Shown: positions 26,464 through 35,779, counted from the first letter of the stretch. The stretch: 64,000 bases of DNA from Methylosinus sp. PW1 (GCF_000745215.1 NZ_JQNK01000007.1:1-64000), one strand, 5' to 3'. Made by a program: numbers and translations. Notes: generated by a model not told the origin, from the letters alone.

Positions 26464-28782
26464 ATGATCCCGCGCGAGATTTCCGGGCCGCAGGAGCGGT
26501 TCGAGCGGTCCGGCGCGCAAGCGCTGCGCGATCTGCGGCCGATGTCGACGCGCGTCTGGGGCTCGCTGATGAGCGAGTTTTCTGGCGCCATGCTCAGCGT
26601 CGGCGCGGGGCTCATGCTGCTCGAGCCGGCTTCGGTCGACCTGATCGTCCCCGCTGCGATCGGATACGCGGCCCTCGTCCTGACGAGGCGCGTCGAGCTG
26701 CCGATGCGGCTTCCCAAGAGCGCCGGCGTCGCCGATTGGAACTATCCCGATCCCAGGAACCGCGCGCCGCGCATGGCGGCCGGGATCATCTATCTCGGCC
26801 GCGACGTCGCGGGCCGGGAATTATGGATCGCCGCCGAGGATGGCCGCCAACATGCGACCATTCCGGGGACGACGGGCGCCGGCAAGACGACTGCGATTTT
26901 GGGCTTCGTCTCCAATGCGCTGACCCATGCGAGCGGCTTCGTGCTCGTCGACGGCAAGGCCGATCACACATTGTTCGGCGAGGTGATGGCTCTCGCGCGC
27001 CGGTTCGGCCGCGAGGACGATGTGCTGCATCTCAATCTCCTGGTCGCCAGCGGAAGCAAAGAGAGCAACAGCTTCAATCCCTTCGCCACAGGGAACGCCG
27101 ACGCCATTCGCGAAATGGTGGTCAGCCAGCTCGGCGAGCAGGCCGCCAATGACTCGAACGGCGTGTTCCGCAGCCGCGCCGTCGCCTTGATCGGAGCGGT
27201 GATCCCGGTTCTGACCTGGATCAGAGATCACGCCGGCATTCCGATCGACATCGAGAAGATCCGCGACGCGCTCGAGCTCCGTGTGATCTGGAAGCTCGGC
27301 GTCAAAGGCCACTATGAATTGCGCGATCCTGCCACCGGGAAGATAAGGGACATTCCGCTCGATCTGCCGCAGGATGTCGTCTATCCGCTGCTCGCCTATC
27401 TAGGCGAGCTTCCCGGCTATGACACGGACCTCGACTACAACAAGCAGAAGTCGGACGATCCGTCCAAGCAGCACGGCTACGCGCGGTTTTATTTCACCGA
27501 GATGTTCACGCAGCTCGGCGTTTCGCTCGGACATATATTCAAGGTCGAGCAGGGCGACATCGACATGCGCGACGTGGTCTTGAACCGCCGCATTCTCGTG
27601 GTCTCGCTGCCGGCGCTGGAGAACTCCTCCGACACGTTAGCTGGGCTCGGCAAGATCGTGGTGACGTCGCTCCGCGGCATGATGGCGCAAATGCTCGGCA
27701 TGCCGAAAGAAATGCTCGGCATGGAGGCGCCCTATCATATCGTGCTGGACGAGCTCGCCTATTATGCGACGAGCGATCTCGACCGGATGATGGCGCAGGG
27801 CCGCAGCCTGAATATCGCCTTCTGGCTCGGCTTTCAGGAGGTTTCCGGTATATTCGCGCGGCTCGGCGAGAAGACCTACACGCTGCTCGGCAACGCCAAT
27901 CTGACCGCGGCCATGCGCCAGCAGGACGCAAACCGCACGCGCGAATGGATCGAGGAGACCTCGGGCAAGACGGATGTAGCGCAGGCGACGAGCTTTCGCG
28001 GCGGCGACATCGGCGTCTATCACGACACGCGCCAGGCCGATGTGCGCCAGGTGTCGCGGGTGAACTGGCGAGACCTGCAGAGCCTCATTGAAGGCGAGGC
28101 GATCATGTTGTTCGGCGGCCGTCGCATCTACGCCAAGGTCTTTCATGCGAAGGTCGACAATTCCGGGCCGAAGCCGCTCGTCAGGCGACTGTCTCTCGCG
28201 CCGCCCGCCCGCGCCGAGCTGGAGGCGAAGCTCGACGCGGTCCACGAAATTGCGGCCAATATCGAGAATGGGATGGTCGCCGCCGGCGGCCGCGAGCCCA
28301 TGGAGCCGACGCTGAGGGCGATATACGAAGCCTTTCGCGACGCGAAAGCGAATGGAGGCGATCGGGAGGCCTGCGTGGACGCGGCGATCCGCGCCGCGGG
28401 CGAAGTTCCGTTCGTGCCAGGCGAGGAGAGGCAGGGCGCGGCGGCTCGCCTCCTGGTCATGCTCAAATCGGCGCTGCACGGAACGGGCGGCGAGGCCCCA
28501 GGCGGCGTTCGGCCCAATGAGCCTTTCGACAAAGCGCTCTTCGAGAAGATCGTCGAGATCGAGGCGGCGATCGGCGAGGACGAGACTGCGGCCCGGGAAC
28601 GCGCCGCGACGCTGGTCGGCAAGATCGAGGCGGCGGTGAAGGAGACAGAAGGGACGTTGCCCAGCCGGGAAAATCGGGAGAAGCTGCGAGCCGATTTGGC
28701 GGCGATCACGTCGATGATCACACCGAACGCGGCGGTTGCGCAACAGGCGACGCCCCGGCGGCGCGTGGAGGCTTCCCCATAA
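26464..28782 (+). CDS. dotL: DotL/IcmO (TrbC) type IV coupling protein
   Basis: A 772-aa VirD4-like coupling ATPase, close to DotL length (about 780). Two membrane helices lie at about residues 40-80. Walker A GTTGAGKTT is near 135-143, with VLVDGKADHTLF following. Walker B HIVLDELAYY is near 425 and the motif WLGFQEVSG near 455. A long C-terminal extension (about 575-772), mostly helical and charged, is where DotL binds IcmS/IcmW and DotN in Legionella. Its presence supports a chaperone-binding coupling protein here. Confidence 0.93.
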   Translation: MIPREISGPQERFERSGAQALRDLRPMSTRVWGSLMSEFSGAMLSVGAGLMLLEPASVDLIVPAAIGYAALVLTRRVELPMRLPKSAGVADWNYPDPRNRAPRMAAGIIYLGRDVAGRELWIAAEDGRQHATIPGTTGAGKTTAILGFVSNALTHASGFVLVDGKADHTLFGEVMALARRFGREDDVLHLNLLVASGSKESNSFNPFATGNADAIREMVVSQLGEQAANDSNGVFRSRAVALIGAVIPVLTWIRDHAGIPIDIEKIRDALELRVIWKLGVKGHYELRDPATGKIRDIPLDLPQDVVYPLLAYLGELPGYDTDLDYNKQKSDDPSKQHGYARFYFTEMFTQLGVSLGHIFKVEQGDIDMRDVVLNRRILVVSLPALENSSDTLAGLGKIVVTSLRGMMAQMLGMPKEMLGMEAPYHIVLDELAYYATSDLDRMMAQGRSLNIAFWLGFQEVSGIFARLGEKTYTLLGNANLTAAMRQQDANRTREWIEETSGKTDVAQATSFRGGDIGVYHDTRQADVRQVSRVNWRDLQSLIEGEAIMLFGGRRIYAKVFHAKVDNSGPKPLVRRLSLAPPARAELEAKLDAVHEIAANIENGMVAAGGREPMEPTLRAIYEAFRDAKANGGDREACVDAAIRAAGEVPFVPGEERQGAAARLLVMLKSALHGTGGEAPGGVRPNEPFDKALFEKIVEIEAAIGEDETAARERAATLVGKIEAAVKETEGTLPSRENREKLRADLAAITSMITPNAAVAQQATPRRRVEASP

Positions 28783-29315
28783 TGTCGCCGATGCGGCTTA
28801 TCGATATCGAGCATGTCCTAGCGACAGCGCTGGTTGTCTTGCTCATTCTCGCGGTCGTCGCGTTCATCGGCTCGCGTCGGCCCGCCTATCGGCGCGGGCG
28901 GTTTCTGACGCCCAATGAAAAGCGCTTCCTCTGCGTTTTGGACGAGGCGGTCGGAGGAGGCTATCGCGTTTTCGCACAGGTGCGGCTCGCGGAGCTCGTC
29001 GACGTCGATCTGAGCGCAACCAGCGCGAAGCGACGCGCCGCGATGAACAAGGTGTTCGGCAAGAGCATCGATTTCGTAATTTGCGATTCCGCCAGCCTGG
29101 AGCCCATCGCGGCCATCGAGCTGGACGACAGGACGCATGCGCTGCCGCATCGCCGGGAGCGCGACATATTCGTCGACGCCGTGTTCGGCGAGATCGGAAT
29201 TCCACTGCTGCGCGCGAGAGCGCGACGCGCCTACACCGTTGCAGCGCTTCAGACATTGCTGCGTGAGGCCGGCGTCGTTAAAACAGCTCGCTCCGGTCTT
29301 CGAACGATCGGGTGA
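28782..29315 (+). CDS. membrane-anchored DUF2726 protein
   Basis: A 177-aa protein with one N-terminal membrane helix (residues about 12-30) followed by a DUF2726-like domain: LTPNEKRFLCVLDEAV, the VFAQVRLAELVDVD stretch, DFVICDSASLEPIAAIELDD and a C-terminal helix. This fold resembles restriction-endonuclease-type nucleases (D-x-n-ELDD core visible). It overlaps the dotL stop by one base, so it is the last gene of the transfer operon. Its job in transfer is unknown. Confidence 0.75.
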   Translation: MSPMRLIDIEHVLATALVVLLILAVVAFIGSRRPAYRRGRFLTPNEKRFLCVLDEAVGGGYRVFAQVRLAELVDVDLSATSAKRRAAMNKVFGKSIDFVICDSASLEPIAAIELDDRTHALPHRRERDIFVDAVFGEIGIPLLRARARRAYTVAALQTLLREAGVVKTARSGLRTIG

Positions 29316-29364
29316 GAATGAAAATCGTTGCATGAGACCTTCGGATTGACGGGAGCAGTATCGG

Positions 29365-30096
29365 ATGTCCTTTCGGCTGTCGCTTCTCGCCGGCGCATTT
29401 GCTTTCTCGCTGCCGTTATTCGTCTCGGCGGCCGAGCCCCCTGAAATCCATTATGCGCCCACCGAGAATCTGGAACGCCTCGATGTAGCGCTTCTGCGCG
29501 CCGCGCGCGTCAAGATCGACCTCGCCGCCTATGTGCTGACGGACTGGCCCGTCATCGACGCGTTGATCGATGCGCATCGACGCGGCGTCGTGGTCAGGAT
29601 CGTCCTGGATCCCAGTCAGGCGAGCGATTTCGATCGGCTGCGAGAGCTGTCGCAGAGGCTACGCACGAGCCCGCCCGGTCCTTTCATGCATCTGAAATCC
29701 TATTCCGTCGACGACATGCTGTTGCGGACGGGCTCCGCGAATTTCACCGCGTCGGGGATGAAGCAGCAAGATAATGATGTCGTGGTCATCCGCGATCGAG
29801 CGGCCGCCCAAACGTTCGAGGCCCGTTTCGAGCAAATCTGGTCGACCGCAAAGCCGATCCTTGCTCCTGGTCCCGCTTTCGCCTCGCGAGGCGCGGTTCC
29901 GGCTTCGACGAGACCCACGGCGCCGGCGAACTGCGAGATCAAAGGAAACATCAATCGCAGTGGCGAACGTATATTCCATAAACCCGGCGAGCCATTCTAC
30001 GCCCGCGTCAAAATCGACCCGAACACCGGAGAGCGCTGGTTCTGCTCGGAAGAAGAGGCGGTCGCCGGGGGTTGGAGACACGGGCGCGTCAATTGA
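29365..30096 (+). CDS. secreted phospholipase D-family nuclease with C-terminal sunset-type domain
   Basis: A 243-aa exported protein with a signal peptide ending near residue 23. A PLD (Nuc-type) domain follows, whose single HKD motif is HLKSYSVDD near residue 110 with GSANFT just after; such proteins act as dimers on DNA or phosphodiesters. The C-terminal 60 residues (CEIKGNIN, then FHKPGEPFY, then ERWFCSEEEAVAGGWR) match the small domain often found at the end of secreted nucleases. It follows the transfer operon by about 50 bases and may process DNA in the envelope. A separate promoter is possible. Confidence 0.85.
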   Translation: MSFRLSLLAGAFAFSLPLFVSAAEPPEIHYAPTENLERLDVALLRAARVKIDLAAYVLTDWPVIDALIDAHRRGVVVRIVLDPSQASDFDRLRELSQRLRTSPPGPFMHLKSYSVDDMLLRTGSANFTASGMKQQDNDVVVIRDRAAAQTFEARFEQIWSTAKPILAPGPAFASRGAVPASTRPTAPANCEIKGNINRSGERIFHKPGEPFYARVKIDPNTGERWFCSEEEAVAGGWRHGRVN

Positions 30097-30195
30097 TCCC
30101 GTGAGACGGAATGCTTTTCGAAGCCGGCAGAATTCGCGTAGACGAGAGCCATATCCTCGAGGATACCGCGATTGCAACCCTGGTTTAGACGGTCC

Positions 30196-30864
30196 ATGCG
30201 CCGCGCTGCACGGACCTTCGCCTTCATCCTCCTCGCGCCGATCGTTCCGGCTGCGCTCTATCTCGCCGTCGCAGCGATCGCGAGCCGCACGCCGGTGAAC
30301 GACGACTGGCGCGAGCCGGATGGCGGCATAACCATCTACGTACAGACCAATGGCGTGCATACCGGCTTTGTCGTGCCGGCGAAAGCCGCCGGCGTCGATT
30401 GGAGCAATCGCATCCACCCGGGCGATGCGCCCGGTTGGTCGACGACGCCACGCTGGCTCGCTTTCGGCTGGGGCGATCGGGACTTTTATCTCAACACGCC
30501 GACATGGGCGGAGTTTTCGCTCCTCCGAGGATTTAAGGCCGTGACGGGGCAGGGGTCGACGCTGGTGCATGTGGACCTCCTCGAGGACGTCCGCCCAGGT
30601 GAGATGGTTCGTCCGCTGCGGCTCACTCCCGAGCAATACCGCCGCCTCTCCGCCTTCATCGATGCGACGTTCGCAGACCGGCGCGAGGTCATCCACGGCT
30701 ATGGCCAGAACGACGTCTTTTACGCCGCGCGCGGCCATTACAGCGCGTTTCGGACCTGCAACGCTTGGACGAACGAAGCGCTGCGCGCCACCGGCGTTCG
30801 CACGGCGTTGTGGAGTCCATTCGATGACGGCGTCATGCGCTGGGCTTCCCAACCGGTAAGGTGA
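30196..30864 (+). CDS. DUF2459 / TIGR02117-type membrane-anchored protein
   Basis: A protein of about 222 aa with an N-terminal membrane helix (residues about 6-28) and the family's core: TIYVQTNGVHTGFVVP, then WLAFGWGDRDFYLNTPTW, and a C-terminal catalytic-looking CNAWTNEALRATG. This family (NlpC/P60-like by its Cys-His appearance) is of uncertain function. The start chosen is the first ATG; a TTG 24 bases upstream is possible. It appears unrelated to transfer. Confidence 0.8.
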   Translation: MRRAARTFAFILLAPIVPAALYLAVAAIASRTPVNDDWREPDGGITIYVQTNGVHTGFVVPAKAAGVDWSNRIHPGDAPGWSTTPRWLAFGWGDRDFYLNTPTWAEFSLLRGFKAVTGQGSTLVHVDLLEDVRPGEMVRPLRLTPEQYRRLSAFIDATFADRREVIHGYGQNDVFYAARGHYSAFRTCNAWTNEALRATGVRTALWSPFDDGVMRWASQPVR

Positions 30865-30908
30865 TGGCGGCTCGAATACGCCTCTCTGTCCTATCACTTT
30901 CCCGACCG

Positions 30909-31010
30909 AGGCGCGGGAACGCGTGCGCTCGAAGATCGCAACAGACGTGGCTGCGCCTCACATCGGCGATTGGAACACCACGATCCAACGCGCCGAGAGC
31001 GGGCATGCCG
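30909..31010 (+). pseudogene. remnant of a relaxase C-terminus
   Basis: In this frame the sequence reads EARERVRSKIATDVAAPHI and then diverges. The same phrase (KARERVRSKIATEEVAPHI) occurs near the C-terminus of the intact relaxase at 31953-35093 on the other strand. No start or stop context is left, so this is a fragment of a second, inverted copy. Confidence 0.7.
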
Positions 31011-31140
31011 GTTTTCGGATTGCGCCCAGGGCGAGCGTCTTTGGAACGGCTTCAGAAAGTGCCGAAGCGGCGAAGATGCAGGTCTTCTACCCGCGTCAGG
31101 CGGACAGCACTTCCTCGAGCGCAGCCGACCTCCCTTTCCA
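31005..31140 (-). pseudogene. remnant of an HU/IHF-like gene with internal stop
   Basis: Reading the minus strand gives LRRFGTF, then a stop codon, then SRSKDARPGRNPKTG, the hallmark of the HU/IHF beta-arm. Its nucleotides align well with the 5' side of the HU-like gene at 35399-35779 (both contain the AAAGTGCCGAA and TTCCTCGAGCGC blocks on the plus strand). The premature stop and the abutting inverted relaxase piece show it is dead. Confidence 0.7.
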
Positions 31141-31213
31141 AAAGGATGAACGAAGGAATATTCTGCGATCATCAGCGCTGTTCCGCGGCTCCGACCTGTA
31201 ATATCATCGGGAT

Positions 31214-31785
31214 ATGCCGAACAATCTATTTCAACCGTTGGAGACGGGCCGCCTCCGCTTGCGCTGTGTCGCCACCGAAGATGCCGCCGCGACCGCCGTG
31301 ATGATGCCGCGACCGCCGTGATGATGACGCCGGAAGTTAGCCGATGGCTGGCTTATTGGCCCAGCCCTTTTACTTACGAAATGGCGATTGCGCGCATCGA
31401 GGCCGCCCGCGAGTGGGCGCGGAGGGGCGACGCGCTGCCGTTCGTCGTGACAGACAAACCCAGCGGCGACGTGCTCGGATGGGTGATGATCTACCGGGAC
31501 GAAGAGAATCGTCGGCGCGGTTCTCTGGGCTATTGGTTAGGTGAGAGGCATCACGGCAAAGTCTATATGCGGGAACTTGCGCCGGCATCATTGGCGGCCG
31601 GTTTCGGCTTGCTCGATCTCGACGTGATCGAGTCCGCGGCGCAACCGGAAAACGCTGCGTCGATCGCCGTGATGAGGGCTTGTGGAATGAAGCCGACTGG
31701 CGAGCGTATGGTATATGCGCCCGTCCGTGAGAGATATGAACTTTGCCGCTTCTATGAGGTTCAGCGTTCTCGCTCCCTGGCGTGA
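31214..31785 (+). pseudogene. GNAT acetyltransferase disrupted by a 20-bp tandem duplication
   Basis: The start at 31214 opens MPNNLFQPLETGRLRLR, the usual GNAT N-terminus, but runs into a stop within the second copy of a 20-base repeat. Removing one copy joins this to the frame ending at 31785, giving a full RimJ-type acetyltransferase of about 183 aa (FVVTDKPSGDVLGWVMIYRD, GYWLGERHHGKVYMRE, NAASIAVMRACGM). As it stands only residues from the GTG/ATG near 31318 onward could be made, lacking the first beta-strand. It is probably inactive. Confidence 0.8.
31286..31325 (+). repeat. perfect 20-bp tandem duplication
   Basis: The unit GCCGCGACCGCCGTGATGAT occurs twice head to tail (31286-31305 and 31306-31325). 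Since 20 is not a multiple of three it shifts the reading frame of the acetyltransferase gene. It is a typical product of replication slippage. Confidence 0.95.
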
Positions 31786-31952
31786 AGGTCCTGCCCCTTT
31801 TTTCGTAGGTTCCGCTCTCGCTCCGATTCACTGTCATGACGCTTTTCCTTCGCCCTCCCGAACGGGAAAATCGCGCCAAAAGCGCGGCGTCGGCGCCGCG
31901 CACTGGCCACTCTATATGTAATGGCGTCTGCGTCGACCGAATGGTTCCGGCT

Positions 31953-34900
31953 TCATCGAAACGGTGATGGCGAGGGCCGATCGATGGAAGGGGCCGGCGA
32001 GGGCGGCTCGTGGCGCTGCTTGTCGAGGCGGGATTCGATGTTCTCTTTCGCCTCGCGCAATAGGGCTGCATTTCGCTCGACCTCGGCGGAGAGATCGCGG
32101 ATGTGGGGCGCAACTTCTTCCGTGGCGATCTTCGAGCGCACGCGCTCTCGCGCCTTTCGGCCAGGATCCATGGCGTCGGCGGGCCGCCGGTAAAACGTGC
32201 GACCCTGCTCGATGAAGGAATCGATCGACCGCTCTCGCGTGCGCCGGCAGGCCTCGACGAGGTCGAGGGCGAGAGATTTATAGGGCTTGGAGGCCATATC
32301 GGCCACGATCCGCTTCCAGAGGTCTTCCGCCTCGATCGGCTTGGCGTCACCGAGCGCGCGGCTGCGCCTCTCGGCCTCATGGACGGCCGCTTCGGAAATC
32401 ATCGTCCAGGTCGTTCCCCTGGCGCGGCTTTCCGCGACATAGGCCTTGAAGGCCGTGATGCCGGCGCTGCCGCGCGGCAGGGCATCGATATGCTCGTCCG
32501 AAGTGACGCCTTGCGCCGCGTCGATCGTCAGCGCATGGCCGAAGCCGAGCATCAGCCGCTTGGTGACGGGATAGGTGAGACGGCGCCATTCGACCTCGCC
32601 GGTCTGCCCCTTGGCGTTCTGGAGCAGGAGGCCGCCGGCGGTCTTGCCCATCACCTTCACGACATGACCGTTATAGCCGATAGGGCCTTCCTTGCCGTCG
32701 ATCTTCGCCCAGGTGTAGCGATAGAGGCGCAAATGGTCGCCGGCGGCGATCGGTAGGTCGAAGGCGTGCGGCTCCTTCGCGCCGCGCGGCGCGATCGCCT
32801 TGTGAACTGTCTCGTCGGCGCCGATCTCTCCGCGCGCTTTGAGCCGCGTCCGGATCGCCATGCTGATCGCGGCCGCGTCCTCATTGGTCGGCGCGGAAAT
32901 CGTGATCCCGCGCTTCGAGCCGGCGGCGTCGAGAACGTCGCGTCGGCTGACATAGAAATCTGCAATCTTTGCGGCGACCTGGTCGAAGTCGCCGCCGACC
33001 AGCATGGCCGTTCCCTCGGCGCGCTTCATCGCAAGAGCGGATTCGGCCTCGGAGTCGCGGAACATGCCGGCGATCTGGCGGTCGCGCCGATCGACCTGAC
33101 GGACGGCGGTGAGGAGCTCGGGTTGCGCCGATTTCGGCAGGGCGCGACGCAGGATTTCGATCGTGTCGCCGGCTTCGATCGCCTGCGCCTGCTCGCGGTC
33201 GCCCAGCGCCTTGATGGTCATGCCGGTCTCGGCCTGCAGCTCGAGCAGCCGCAGCATCGGCCGCGGCGCGATCTGGCTGATCTCGTCGATGACGAGGATC
33301 GTGTTGCGAGTGGGCACGAACTCGCCGGCCTCGACGGATTTGAGGAATGGCTCGAGCGCCCGGGTCCGATCGATGCCAGCGTCCTGAAGCGCATCGGCTT
33401 GCCGCCATGCAGTCGAGACGCCGACGAGCTCGCGGCCCGAGGCGTCGAAACGCGTGTCCGCTTTCCAGGCGGCGACGAGAGGCCGCAGTAGCGTGGATTT
33501 GCCCGCGCCGGCGACGCCGGTGAGGAGCGACAGCGCGCCGCCCTGGCCGAGCGCATAGATCGCAGCTCTTTGCGCGGCGCCATGCTCCGGTTCGCTGTCG
33601 AAATCGAGGCCGGAAGCGTCTATGGCGCGGCGGATGTCGCCGGCCGCCAGCGCGCCGGACGTGTCGAGCGCGGCGCGCGCGGCATGGTCGCGGAGGCTCT
33701 CCTCGACGCGGATCTGCGCGGAATTGGTGACGCGGAGCACCTGTCGCGGCTCGTCCTCGGCATTCTCGCGCTTCGCCCAGGCGGCGACCAGATCGACATG
33801 CTCGCCGTGAAGCTCGACGCCCTTGCGCTCGATCATCTCGACGACGCGGTCGATATCCTTGACGCCGCCGGCGACGCCCACGCCGATCAAGCCGCGCGCC
33901 GCGTGGATGCGAAGACGATCATGGTCGATGACGGCGGCCGTGTGGAATTCCTCGGCGAGATGTTTCGCCGCGAAGGCGTAGGCCCGCTCGATCCGCTCCT
34001 CGACCGGCAGCGCGGCGATCTTCGCGTCCCCCATGACGGTGGTGTGCTCCCAGCCCATCGCCTCCGCCTGGTCGCGCCAGATTTTGTGGTCGGTCTTCTC
34101 GCCATGCTTTGCGAGGCGGGCGGCCGCCGCCGCGTCGCGGAGGATTTCAGCTTTCCGCTCCGCGGAGATGTCGTCCCAATCGAGGCCTTGGCCAGCGGCG
34201 AAGGCCTTGGCGTTGCGCAGGACTTGATGCGTGCTCTTGCTGAAGGCCTCATTGGCGAATTGCGGGATGGCGAGGATGACGGCGGCCTGCTCCTTCTCGT
34301 CATAGGCGACGCGAATGCCGAGCGCGCGCAGCTCGTCGGCGAGGACGGCCTGGGCGAAGGCTCCGAACTCATGGACGCGGGCGTGGAGCCGCTGCGTGTC
34401 GAGCGATCCGATATGGCCTTCGCCGGTGACGACCAGATTGAACAGAGCATTGTGGATGTGGTCGTGGGGATCGCCGGCGATCGGCGCTTCGAGGAGATAG
34501 GTCGCGCCCTCGCGGCCGTCCTGGACCGGCAGGGTCGGACGGGCGATGTAATGTCGGAAGCTGACCCAGCCGACAGCGCCGGGATCGGCCCCGTTCTCCC
34601 CCGCGCGCCCGCGCCGCGCCCAGCCGATCTCCCGAGCGATATAGCGCATCGCCGCGTCATTGGCGCGATAGATGGCGTTGCGGATGGCGGCGGCCTCCGC
34701 TGGATCCTGCGCGAATTCGGCGGCGAGCGTCACGGATTTGTGGGGTGAGAAGGTGAAGTCGTAACCGCTGATTTCTCGCTTGTGCTTGGACCAGGCCTCT
34801 CCGGTGTCGGCGCGCTTGCCCTCGAATAGCCGGTCGAGCTCCTCGTCCTTGGGCGCGTGGTGAGAGTTAATGCCGAGCGCGCGGGCGACGGAGAGCGGCA

Positions 34901-35093
34901 TGTCCGAGCGCCAGGCCGGTCCGGCGTCGCGGCCGGTGTAATAGCTGGTGAGGCGCGACCCCGGCTCCAGCTGTTGCTGGCCGAGGGCCTCGGTTGCCTG
35001 CTCTTGCGGCGGCGGGCCGAGCCTCGCTTCCGTGAAATACATGCGGACGAGCTTGCCGTCGGACGCTGCGGCGAACTTGCGGAAGGTGATCAT
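31953..35093 (-). CDS. traA: MobF-type relaxase-helicase (TraA/TrwC-like)
   Basis: A 1046-aa conjugative relaxase fused to a RecD-like helicase. The N-terminal TrwC domain has the strand-nicking region, with YYTGRDAGPAW near residue 51 and the metal-binding triad HDHIH at about residues 210-214. The helicase part has Walker A GVAGAGKST near 526, the Walker B ILVIDEISQ near 595, and C-terminal helicase motifs including LGFGHALTIDAAQG near 850. It nicks oriT and unwinds the transferred strand. The start lies three bases after the accessory gene's stop. The partner is the DotL coupling protein at 26464. A MobF relaxase beside a T4BSS differs from the IncI arrangement, where NikB-type relaxases are used. 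Confidence 0.92.
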   Translation of the reverse strand: MITFRKFAAASDGKLVRMYFTEARLGPPPQEQATEALGQQQLEPGSRLTSYYTGRDAGPAWRSDMPLSVARALGINSHHAPKDEELDRLFEGKRADTGEAWSKHKREISGYDFTFSPHKSVTLAAEFAQDPAEAAAIRNAIYRANDAAMRYIAREIGWARRGRAGENGADPGAVGWVSFRHYIARPTLPVQDGREGATYLLEAPIAGDPHDHIHNALFNLVVTGEGHIGSLDTQRLHARVHEFGAFAQAVLADELRALGIRVAYDEKEQAAVILAIPQFANEAFSKSTHQVLRNAKAFAAGQGLDWDDISAERKAEILRDAAAAARLAKHGEKTDHKIWRDQAEAMGWEHTTVMGDAKIAALPVEERIERAYAFAAKHLAEEFHTAAVIDHDRLRIHAARGLIGVGVAGGVKDIDRVVEMIERKGVELHGEHVDLVAAWAKRENAEDEPRQVLRVTNSAQIRVEESLRDHAARAALDTSGALAAGDIRRAIDASGLDFDSEPEHGAAQRAAIYALGQGGALSLLTGVAGAGKSTLLRPLVAAWKADTRFDASGRELVGVSTAWRQADALQDAGIDRTRALEPFLKSVEAGEFVPTRNTILVIDEISQIAPRPMLRLLELQAETGMTIKALGDREQAQAIEAGDTIEILRRALPKSAQPELLTAVRQVDRRDRQIAGMFRDSEAESALAMKRAEGTAMLVGGDFDQVAAKIADFYVSRRDVLDAAGSKRGITISAPTNEDAAAISMAIRTRLKARGEIGADETVHKAIAPRGAKEPHAFDLPIAAGDHLRLYRYTWAKIDGKEGPIGYNGHVVKVMGKTAGGLLLQNAKGQTGEVEWRRLTYPVTKRLMLGFGHALTIDAAQGVTSDEHIDALPRGSAGITAFKAYVAESRARGTTWTMISEAAVHEAERRSRALGDAKPIEAEDLWKRIVADMASKPYKSLALDLVEACRRTRERSIDSFIEQGRTFYRRPADAMDPGRKARERVRSKIATEEVAPHIRDLSAEVERNAALLREAKENIESRLDKQRHEPPSPAPSIDRPSPSPFR

Positions 35094-35096
35094 CGA

Positions 35097-35414
35097 TCAG
35101 GCCTTCGCGAGGGAAGAAAAGCGCTTTTCCAGCGCCTCGACGCTCTTGTCCGGGAGGCTTTGCTGCATGTCGACGAGGAGCTCGACGGTCTTGCGCGTCA
35201 GAATGAGCTGCTCGCGGTTCTGCGCGATCAGATGGGCGAGCAAATCGCTCAAGCTCGGCTCGCCGGCGTCGTCCTTCGGCGTGAGCAGCGCGATGATCTC
35301 GTCGAGGCGAGCGATGGAGATCCGGATCTGCTCGTTTTGCAGGCCGACGGCTTCGACGATCTGGTGGCTTTCCTGCTCGACCCGGGCGAGCCCTTCTTTC
35401 AATTCCTTGGACAT
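35097..35414 (-). CDS. small coiled-coil relaxosome accessory protein (putative)
   Basis: A 105-aa acidic, fully helical protein starting at the ATG preceded by GGAGGCGCAATC. It shows heptad-like Leu/Ile spacing (IVEAVGLQNEQIRISIARLDEII) and no membrane segment. It overlaps the end of the HU-like gene by 16 bases and ends three bases before the relaxase, so the three are co-translated. Such genes upstream of relaxases often encode oriT-binding or mobilisation accessory proteins. No sequence family was recognised. Confidence 0.6.
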   Translation of the reverse strand: MSKELKEGLARVEQESHQIVEAVGLQNEQIRISIARLDEIIALLTPKDDAGEPSLSDLLAHLIAQNREQLILTRKTVELLVDMQQSLPDKSVEALEKRFSSLAKA

Positions 35415-35779
35415 GATTGCGCCTCCGCTGACGAAAGCGAAGCGTCGGCGGACTCTGCGCGAATGAAAACGATCGGCGTCAAAAGATTCAGCGCCGCGCG
35501 GGCAGGGCGAGCGTTCTTGGAGCGGATTCGGAAAGTGCCGAAACGGCGGAGACTTAGGTCTTCTCCGCGGGCCAGGGCCGACAGCATTTCCTCGAGCGCG
35601 CAATCGAGTAGAGCTTTTGCGTCCGTGCGAGAGAGGCCGGGTATGCGTGCGTAAATGGCGTGCGCGAGGTCATCACGCGTAACCGTGCTCCTGGAAACAG
35701 CTGCGTCCAAAACCCCATCCGGCTGTTCGCCGTTCCCTCGAAAACACGCCGCGTCGTCCGCATCGGGAAACCGAATCAC
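35399..35779 (-). CDS. HU/IHF-like protein with altered C-terminus
   Basis: The open frame spans up to 126 aa; the HU part starts around TVTRDDLAHAIYARIPGLSRTDAKALL and continues to LRRFGTFRIRSKNARP. At the point where all HU/IHF proteins carry the GRNPKTG beta-arm, this one switches to ARAALNLLTPIVFIRAE and ends in an unrelated tail. The DNA-bending arm is thus missing, either by rearrangement or by a shift. The true start is unclear (no good ATG near the domain start). It is first in the relaxase operon, where an IHF-like factor would normally assist relaxosome assembly. Function is doubtful. Confidence 0.55.
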   Translation of the reverse strand: MIRFPDADDAACFRGNGEQPDGVLDAAVSRSTVTRDDLAHAIYARIPGLSRTDAKALLDCALEEMLSALARGEDLSLRRFGTFRIRSKNARPARAALNLLTPIVFIRAESADASLSSAEAQSCPRN

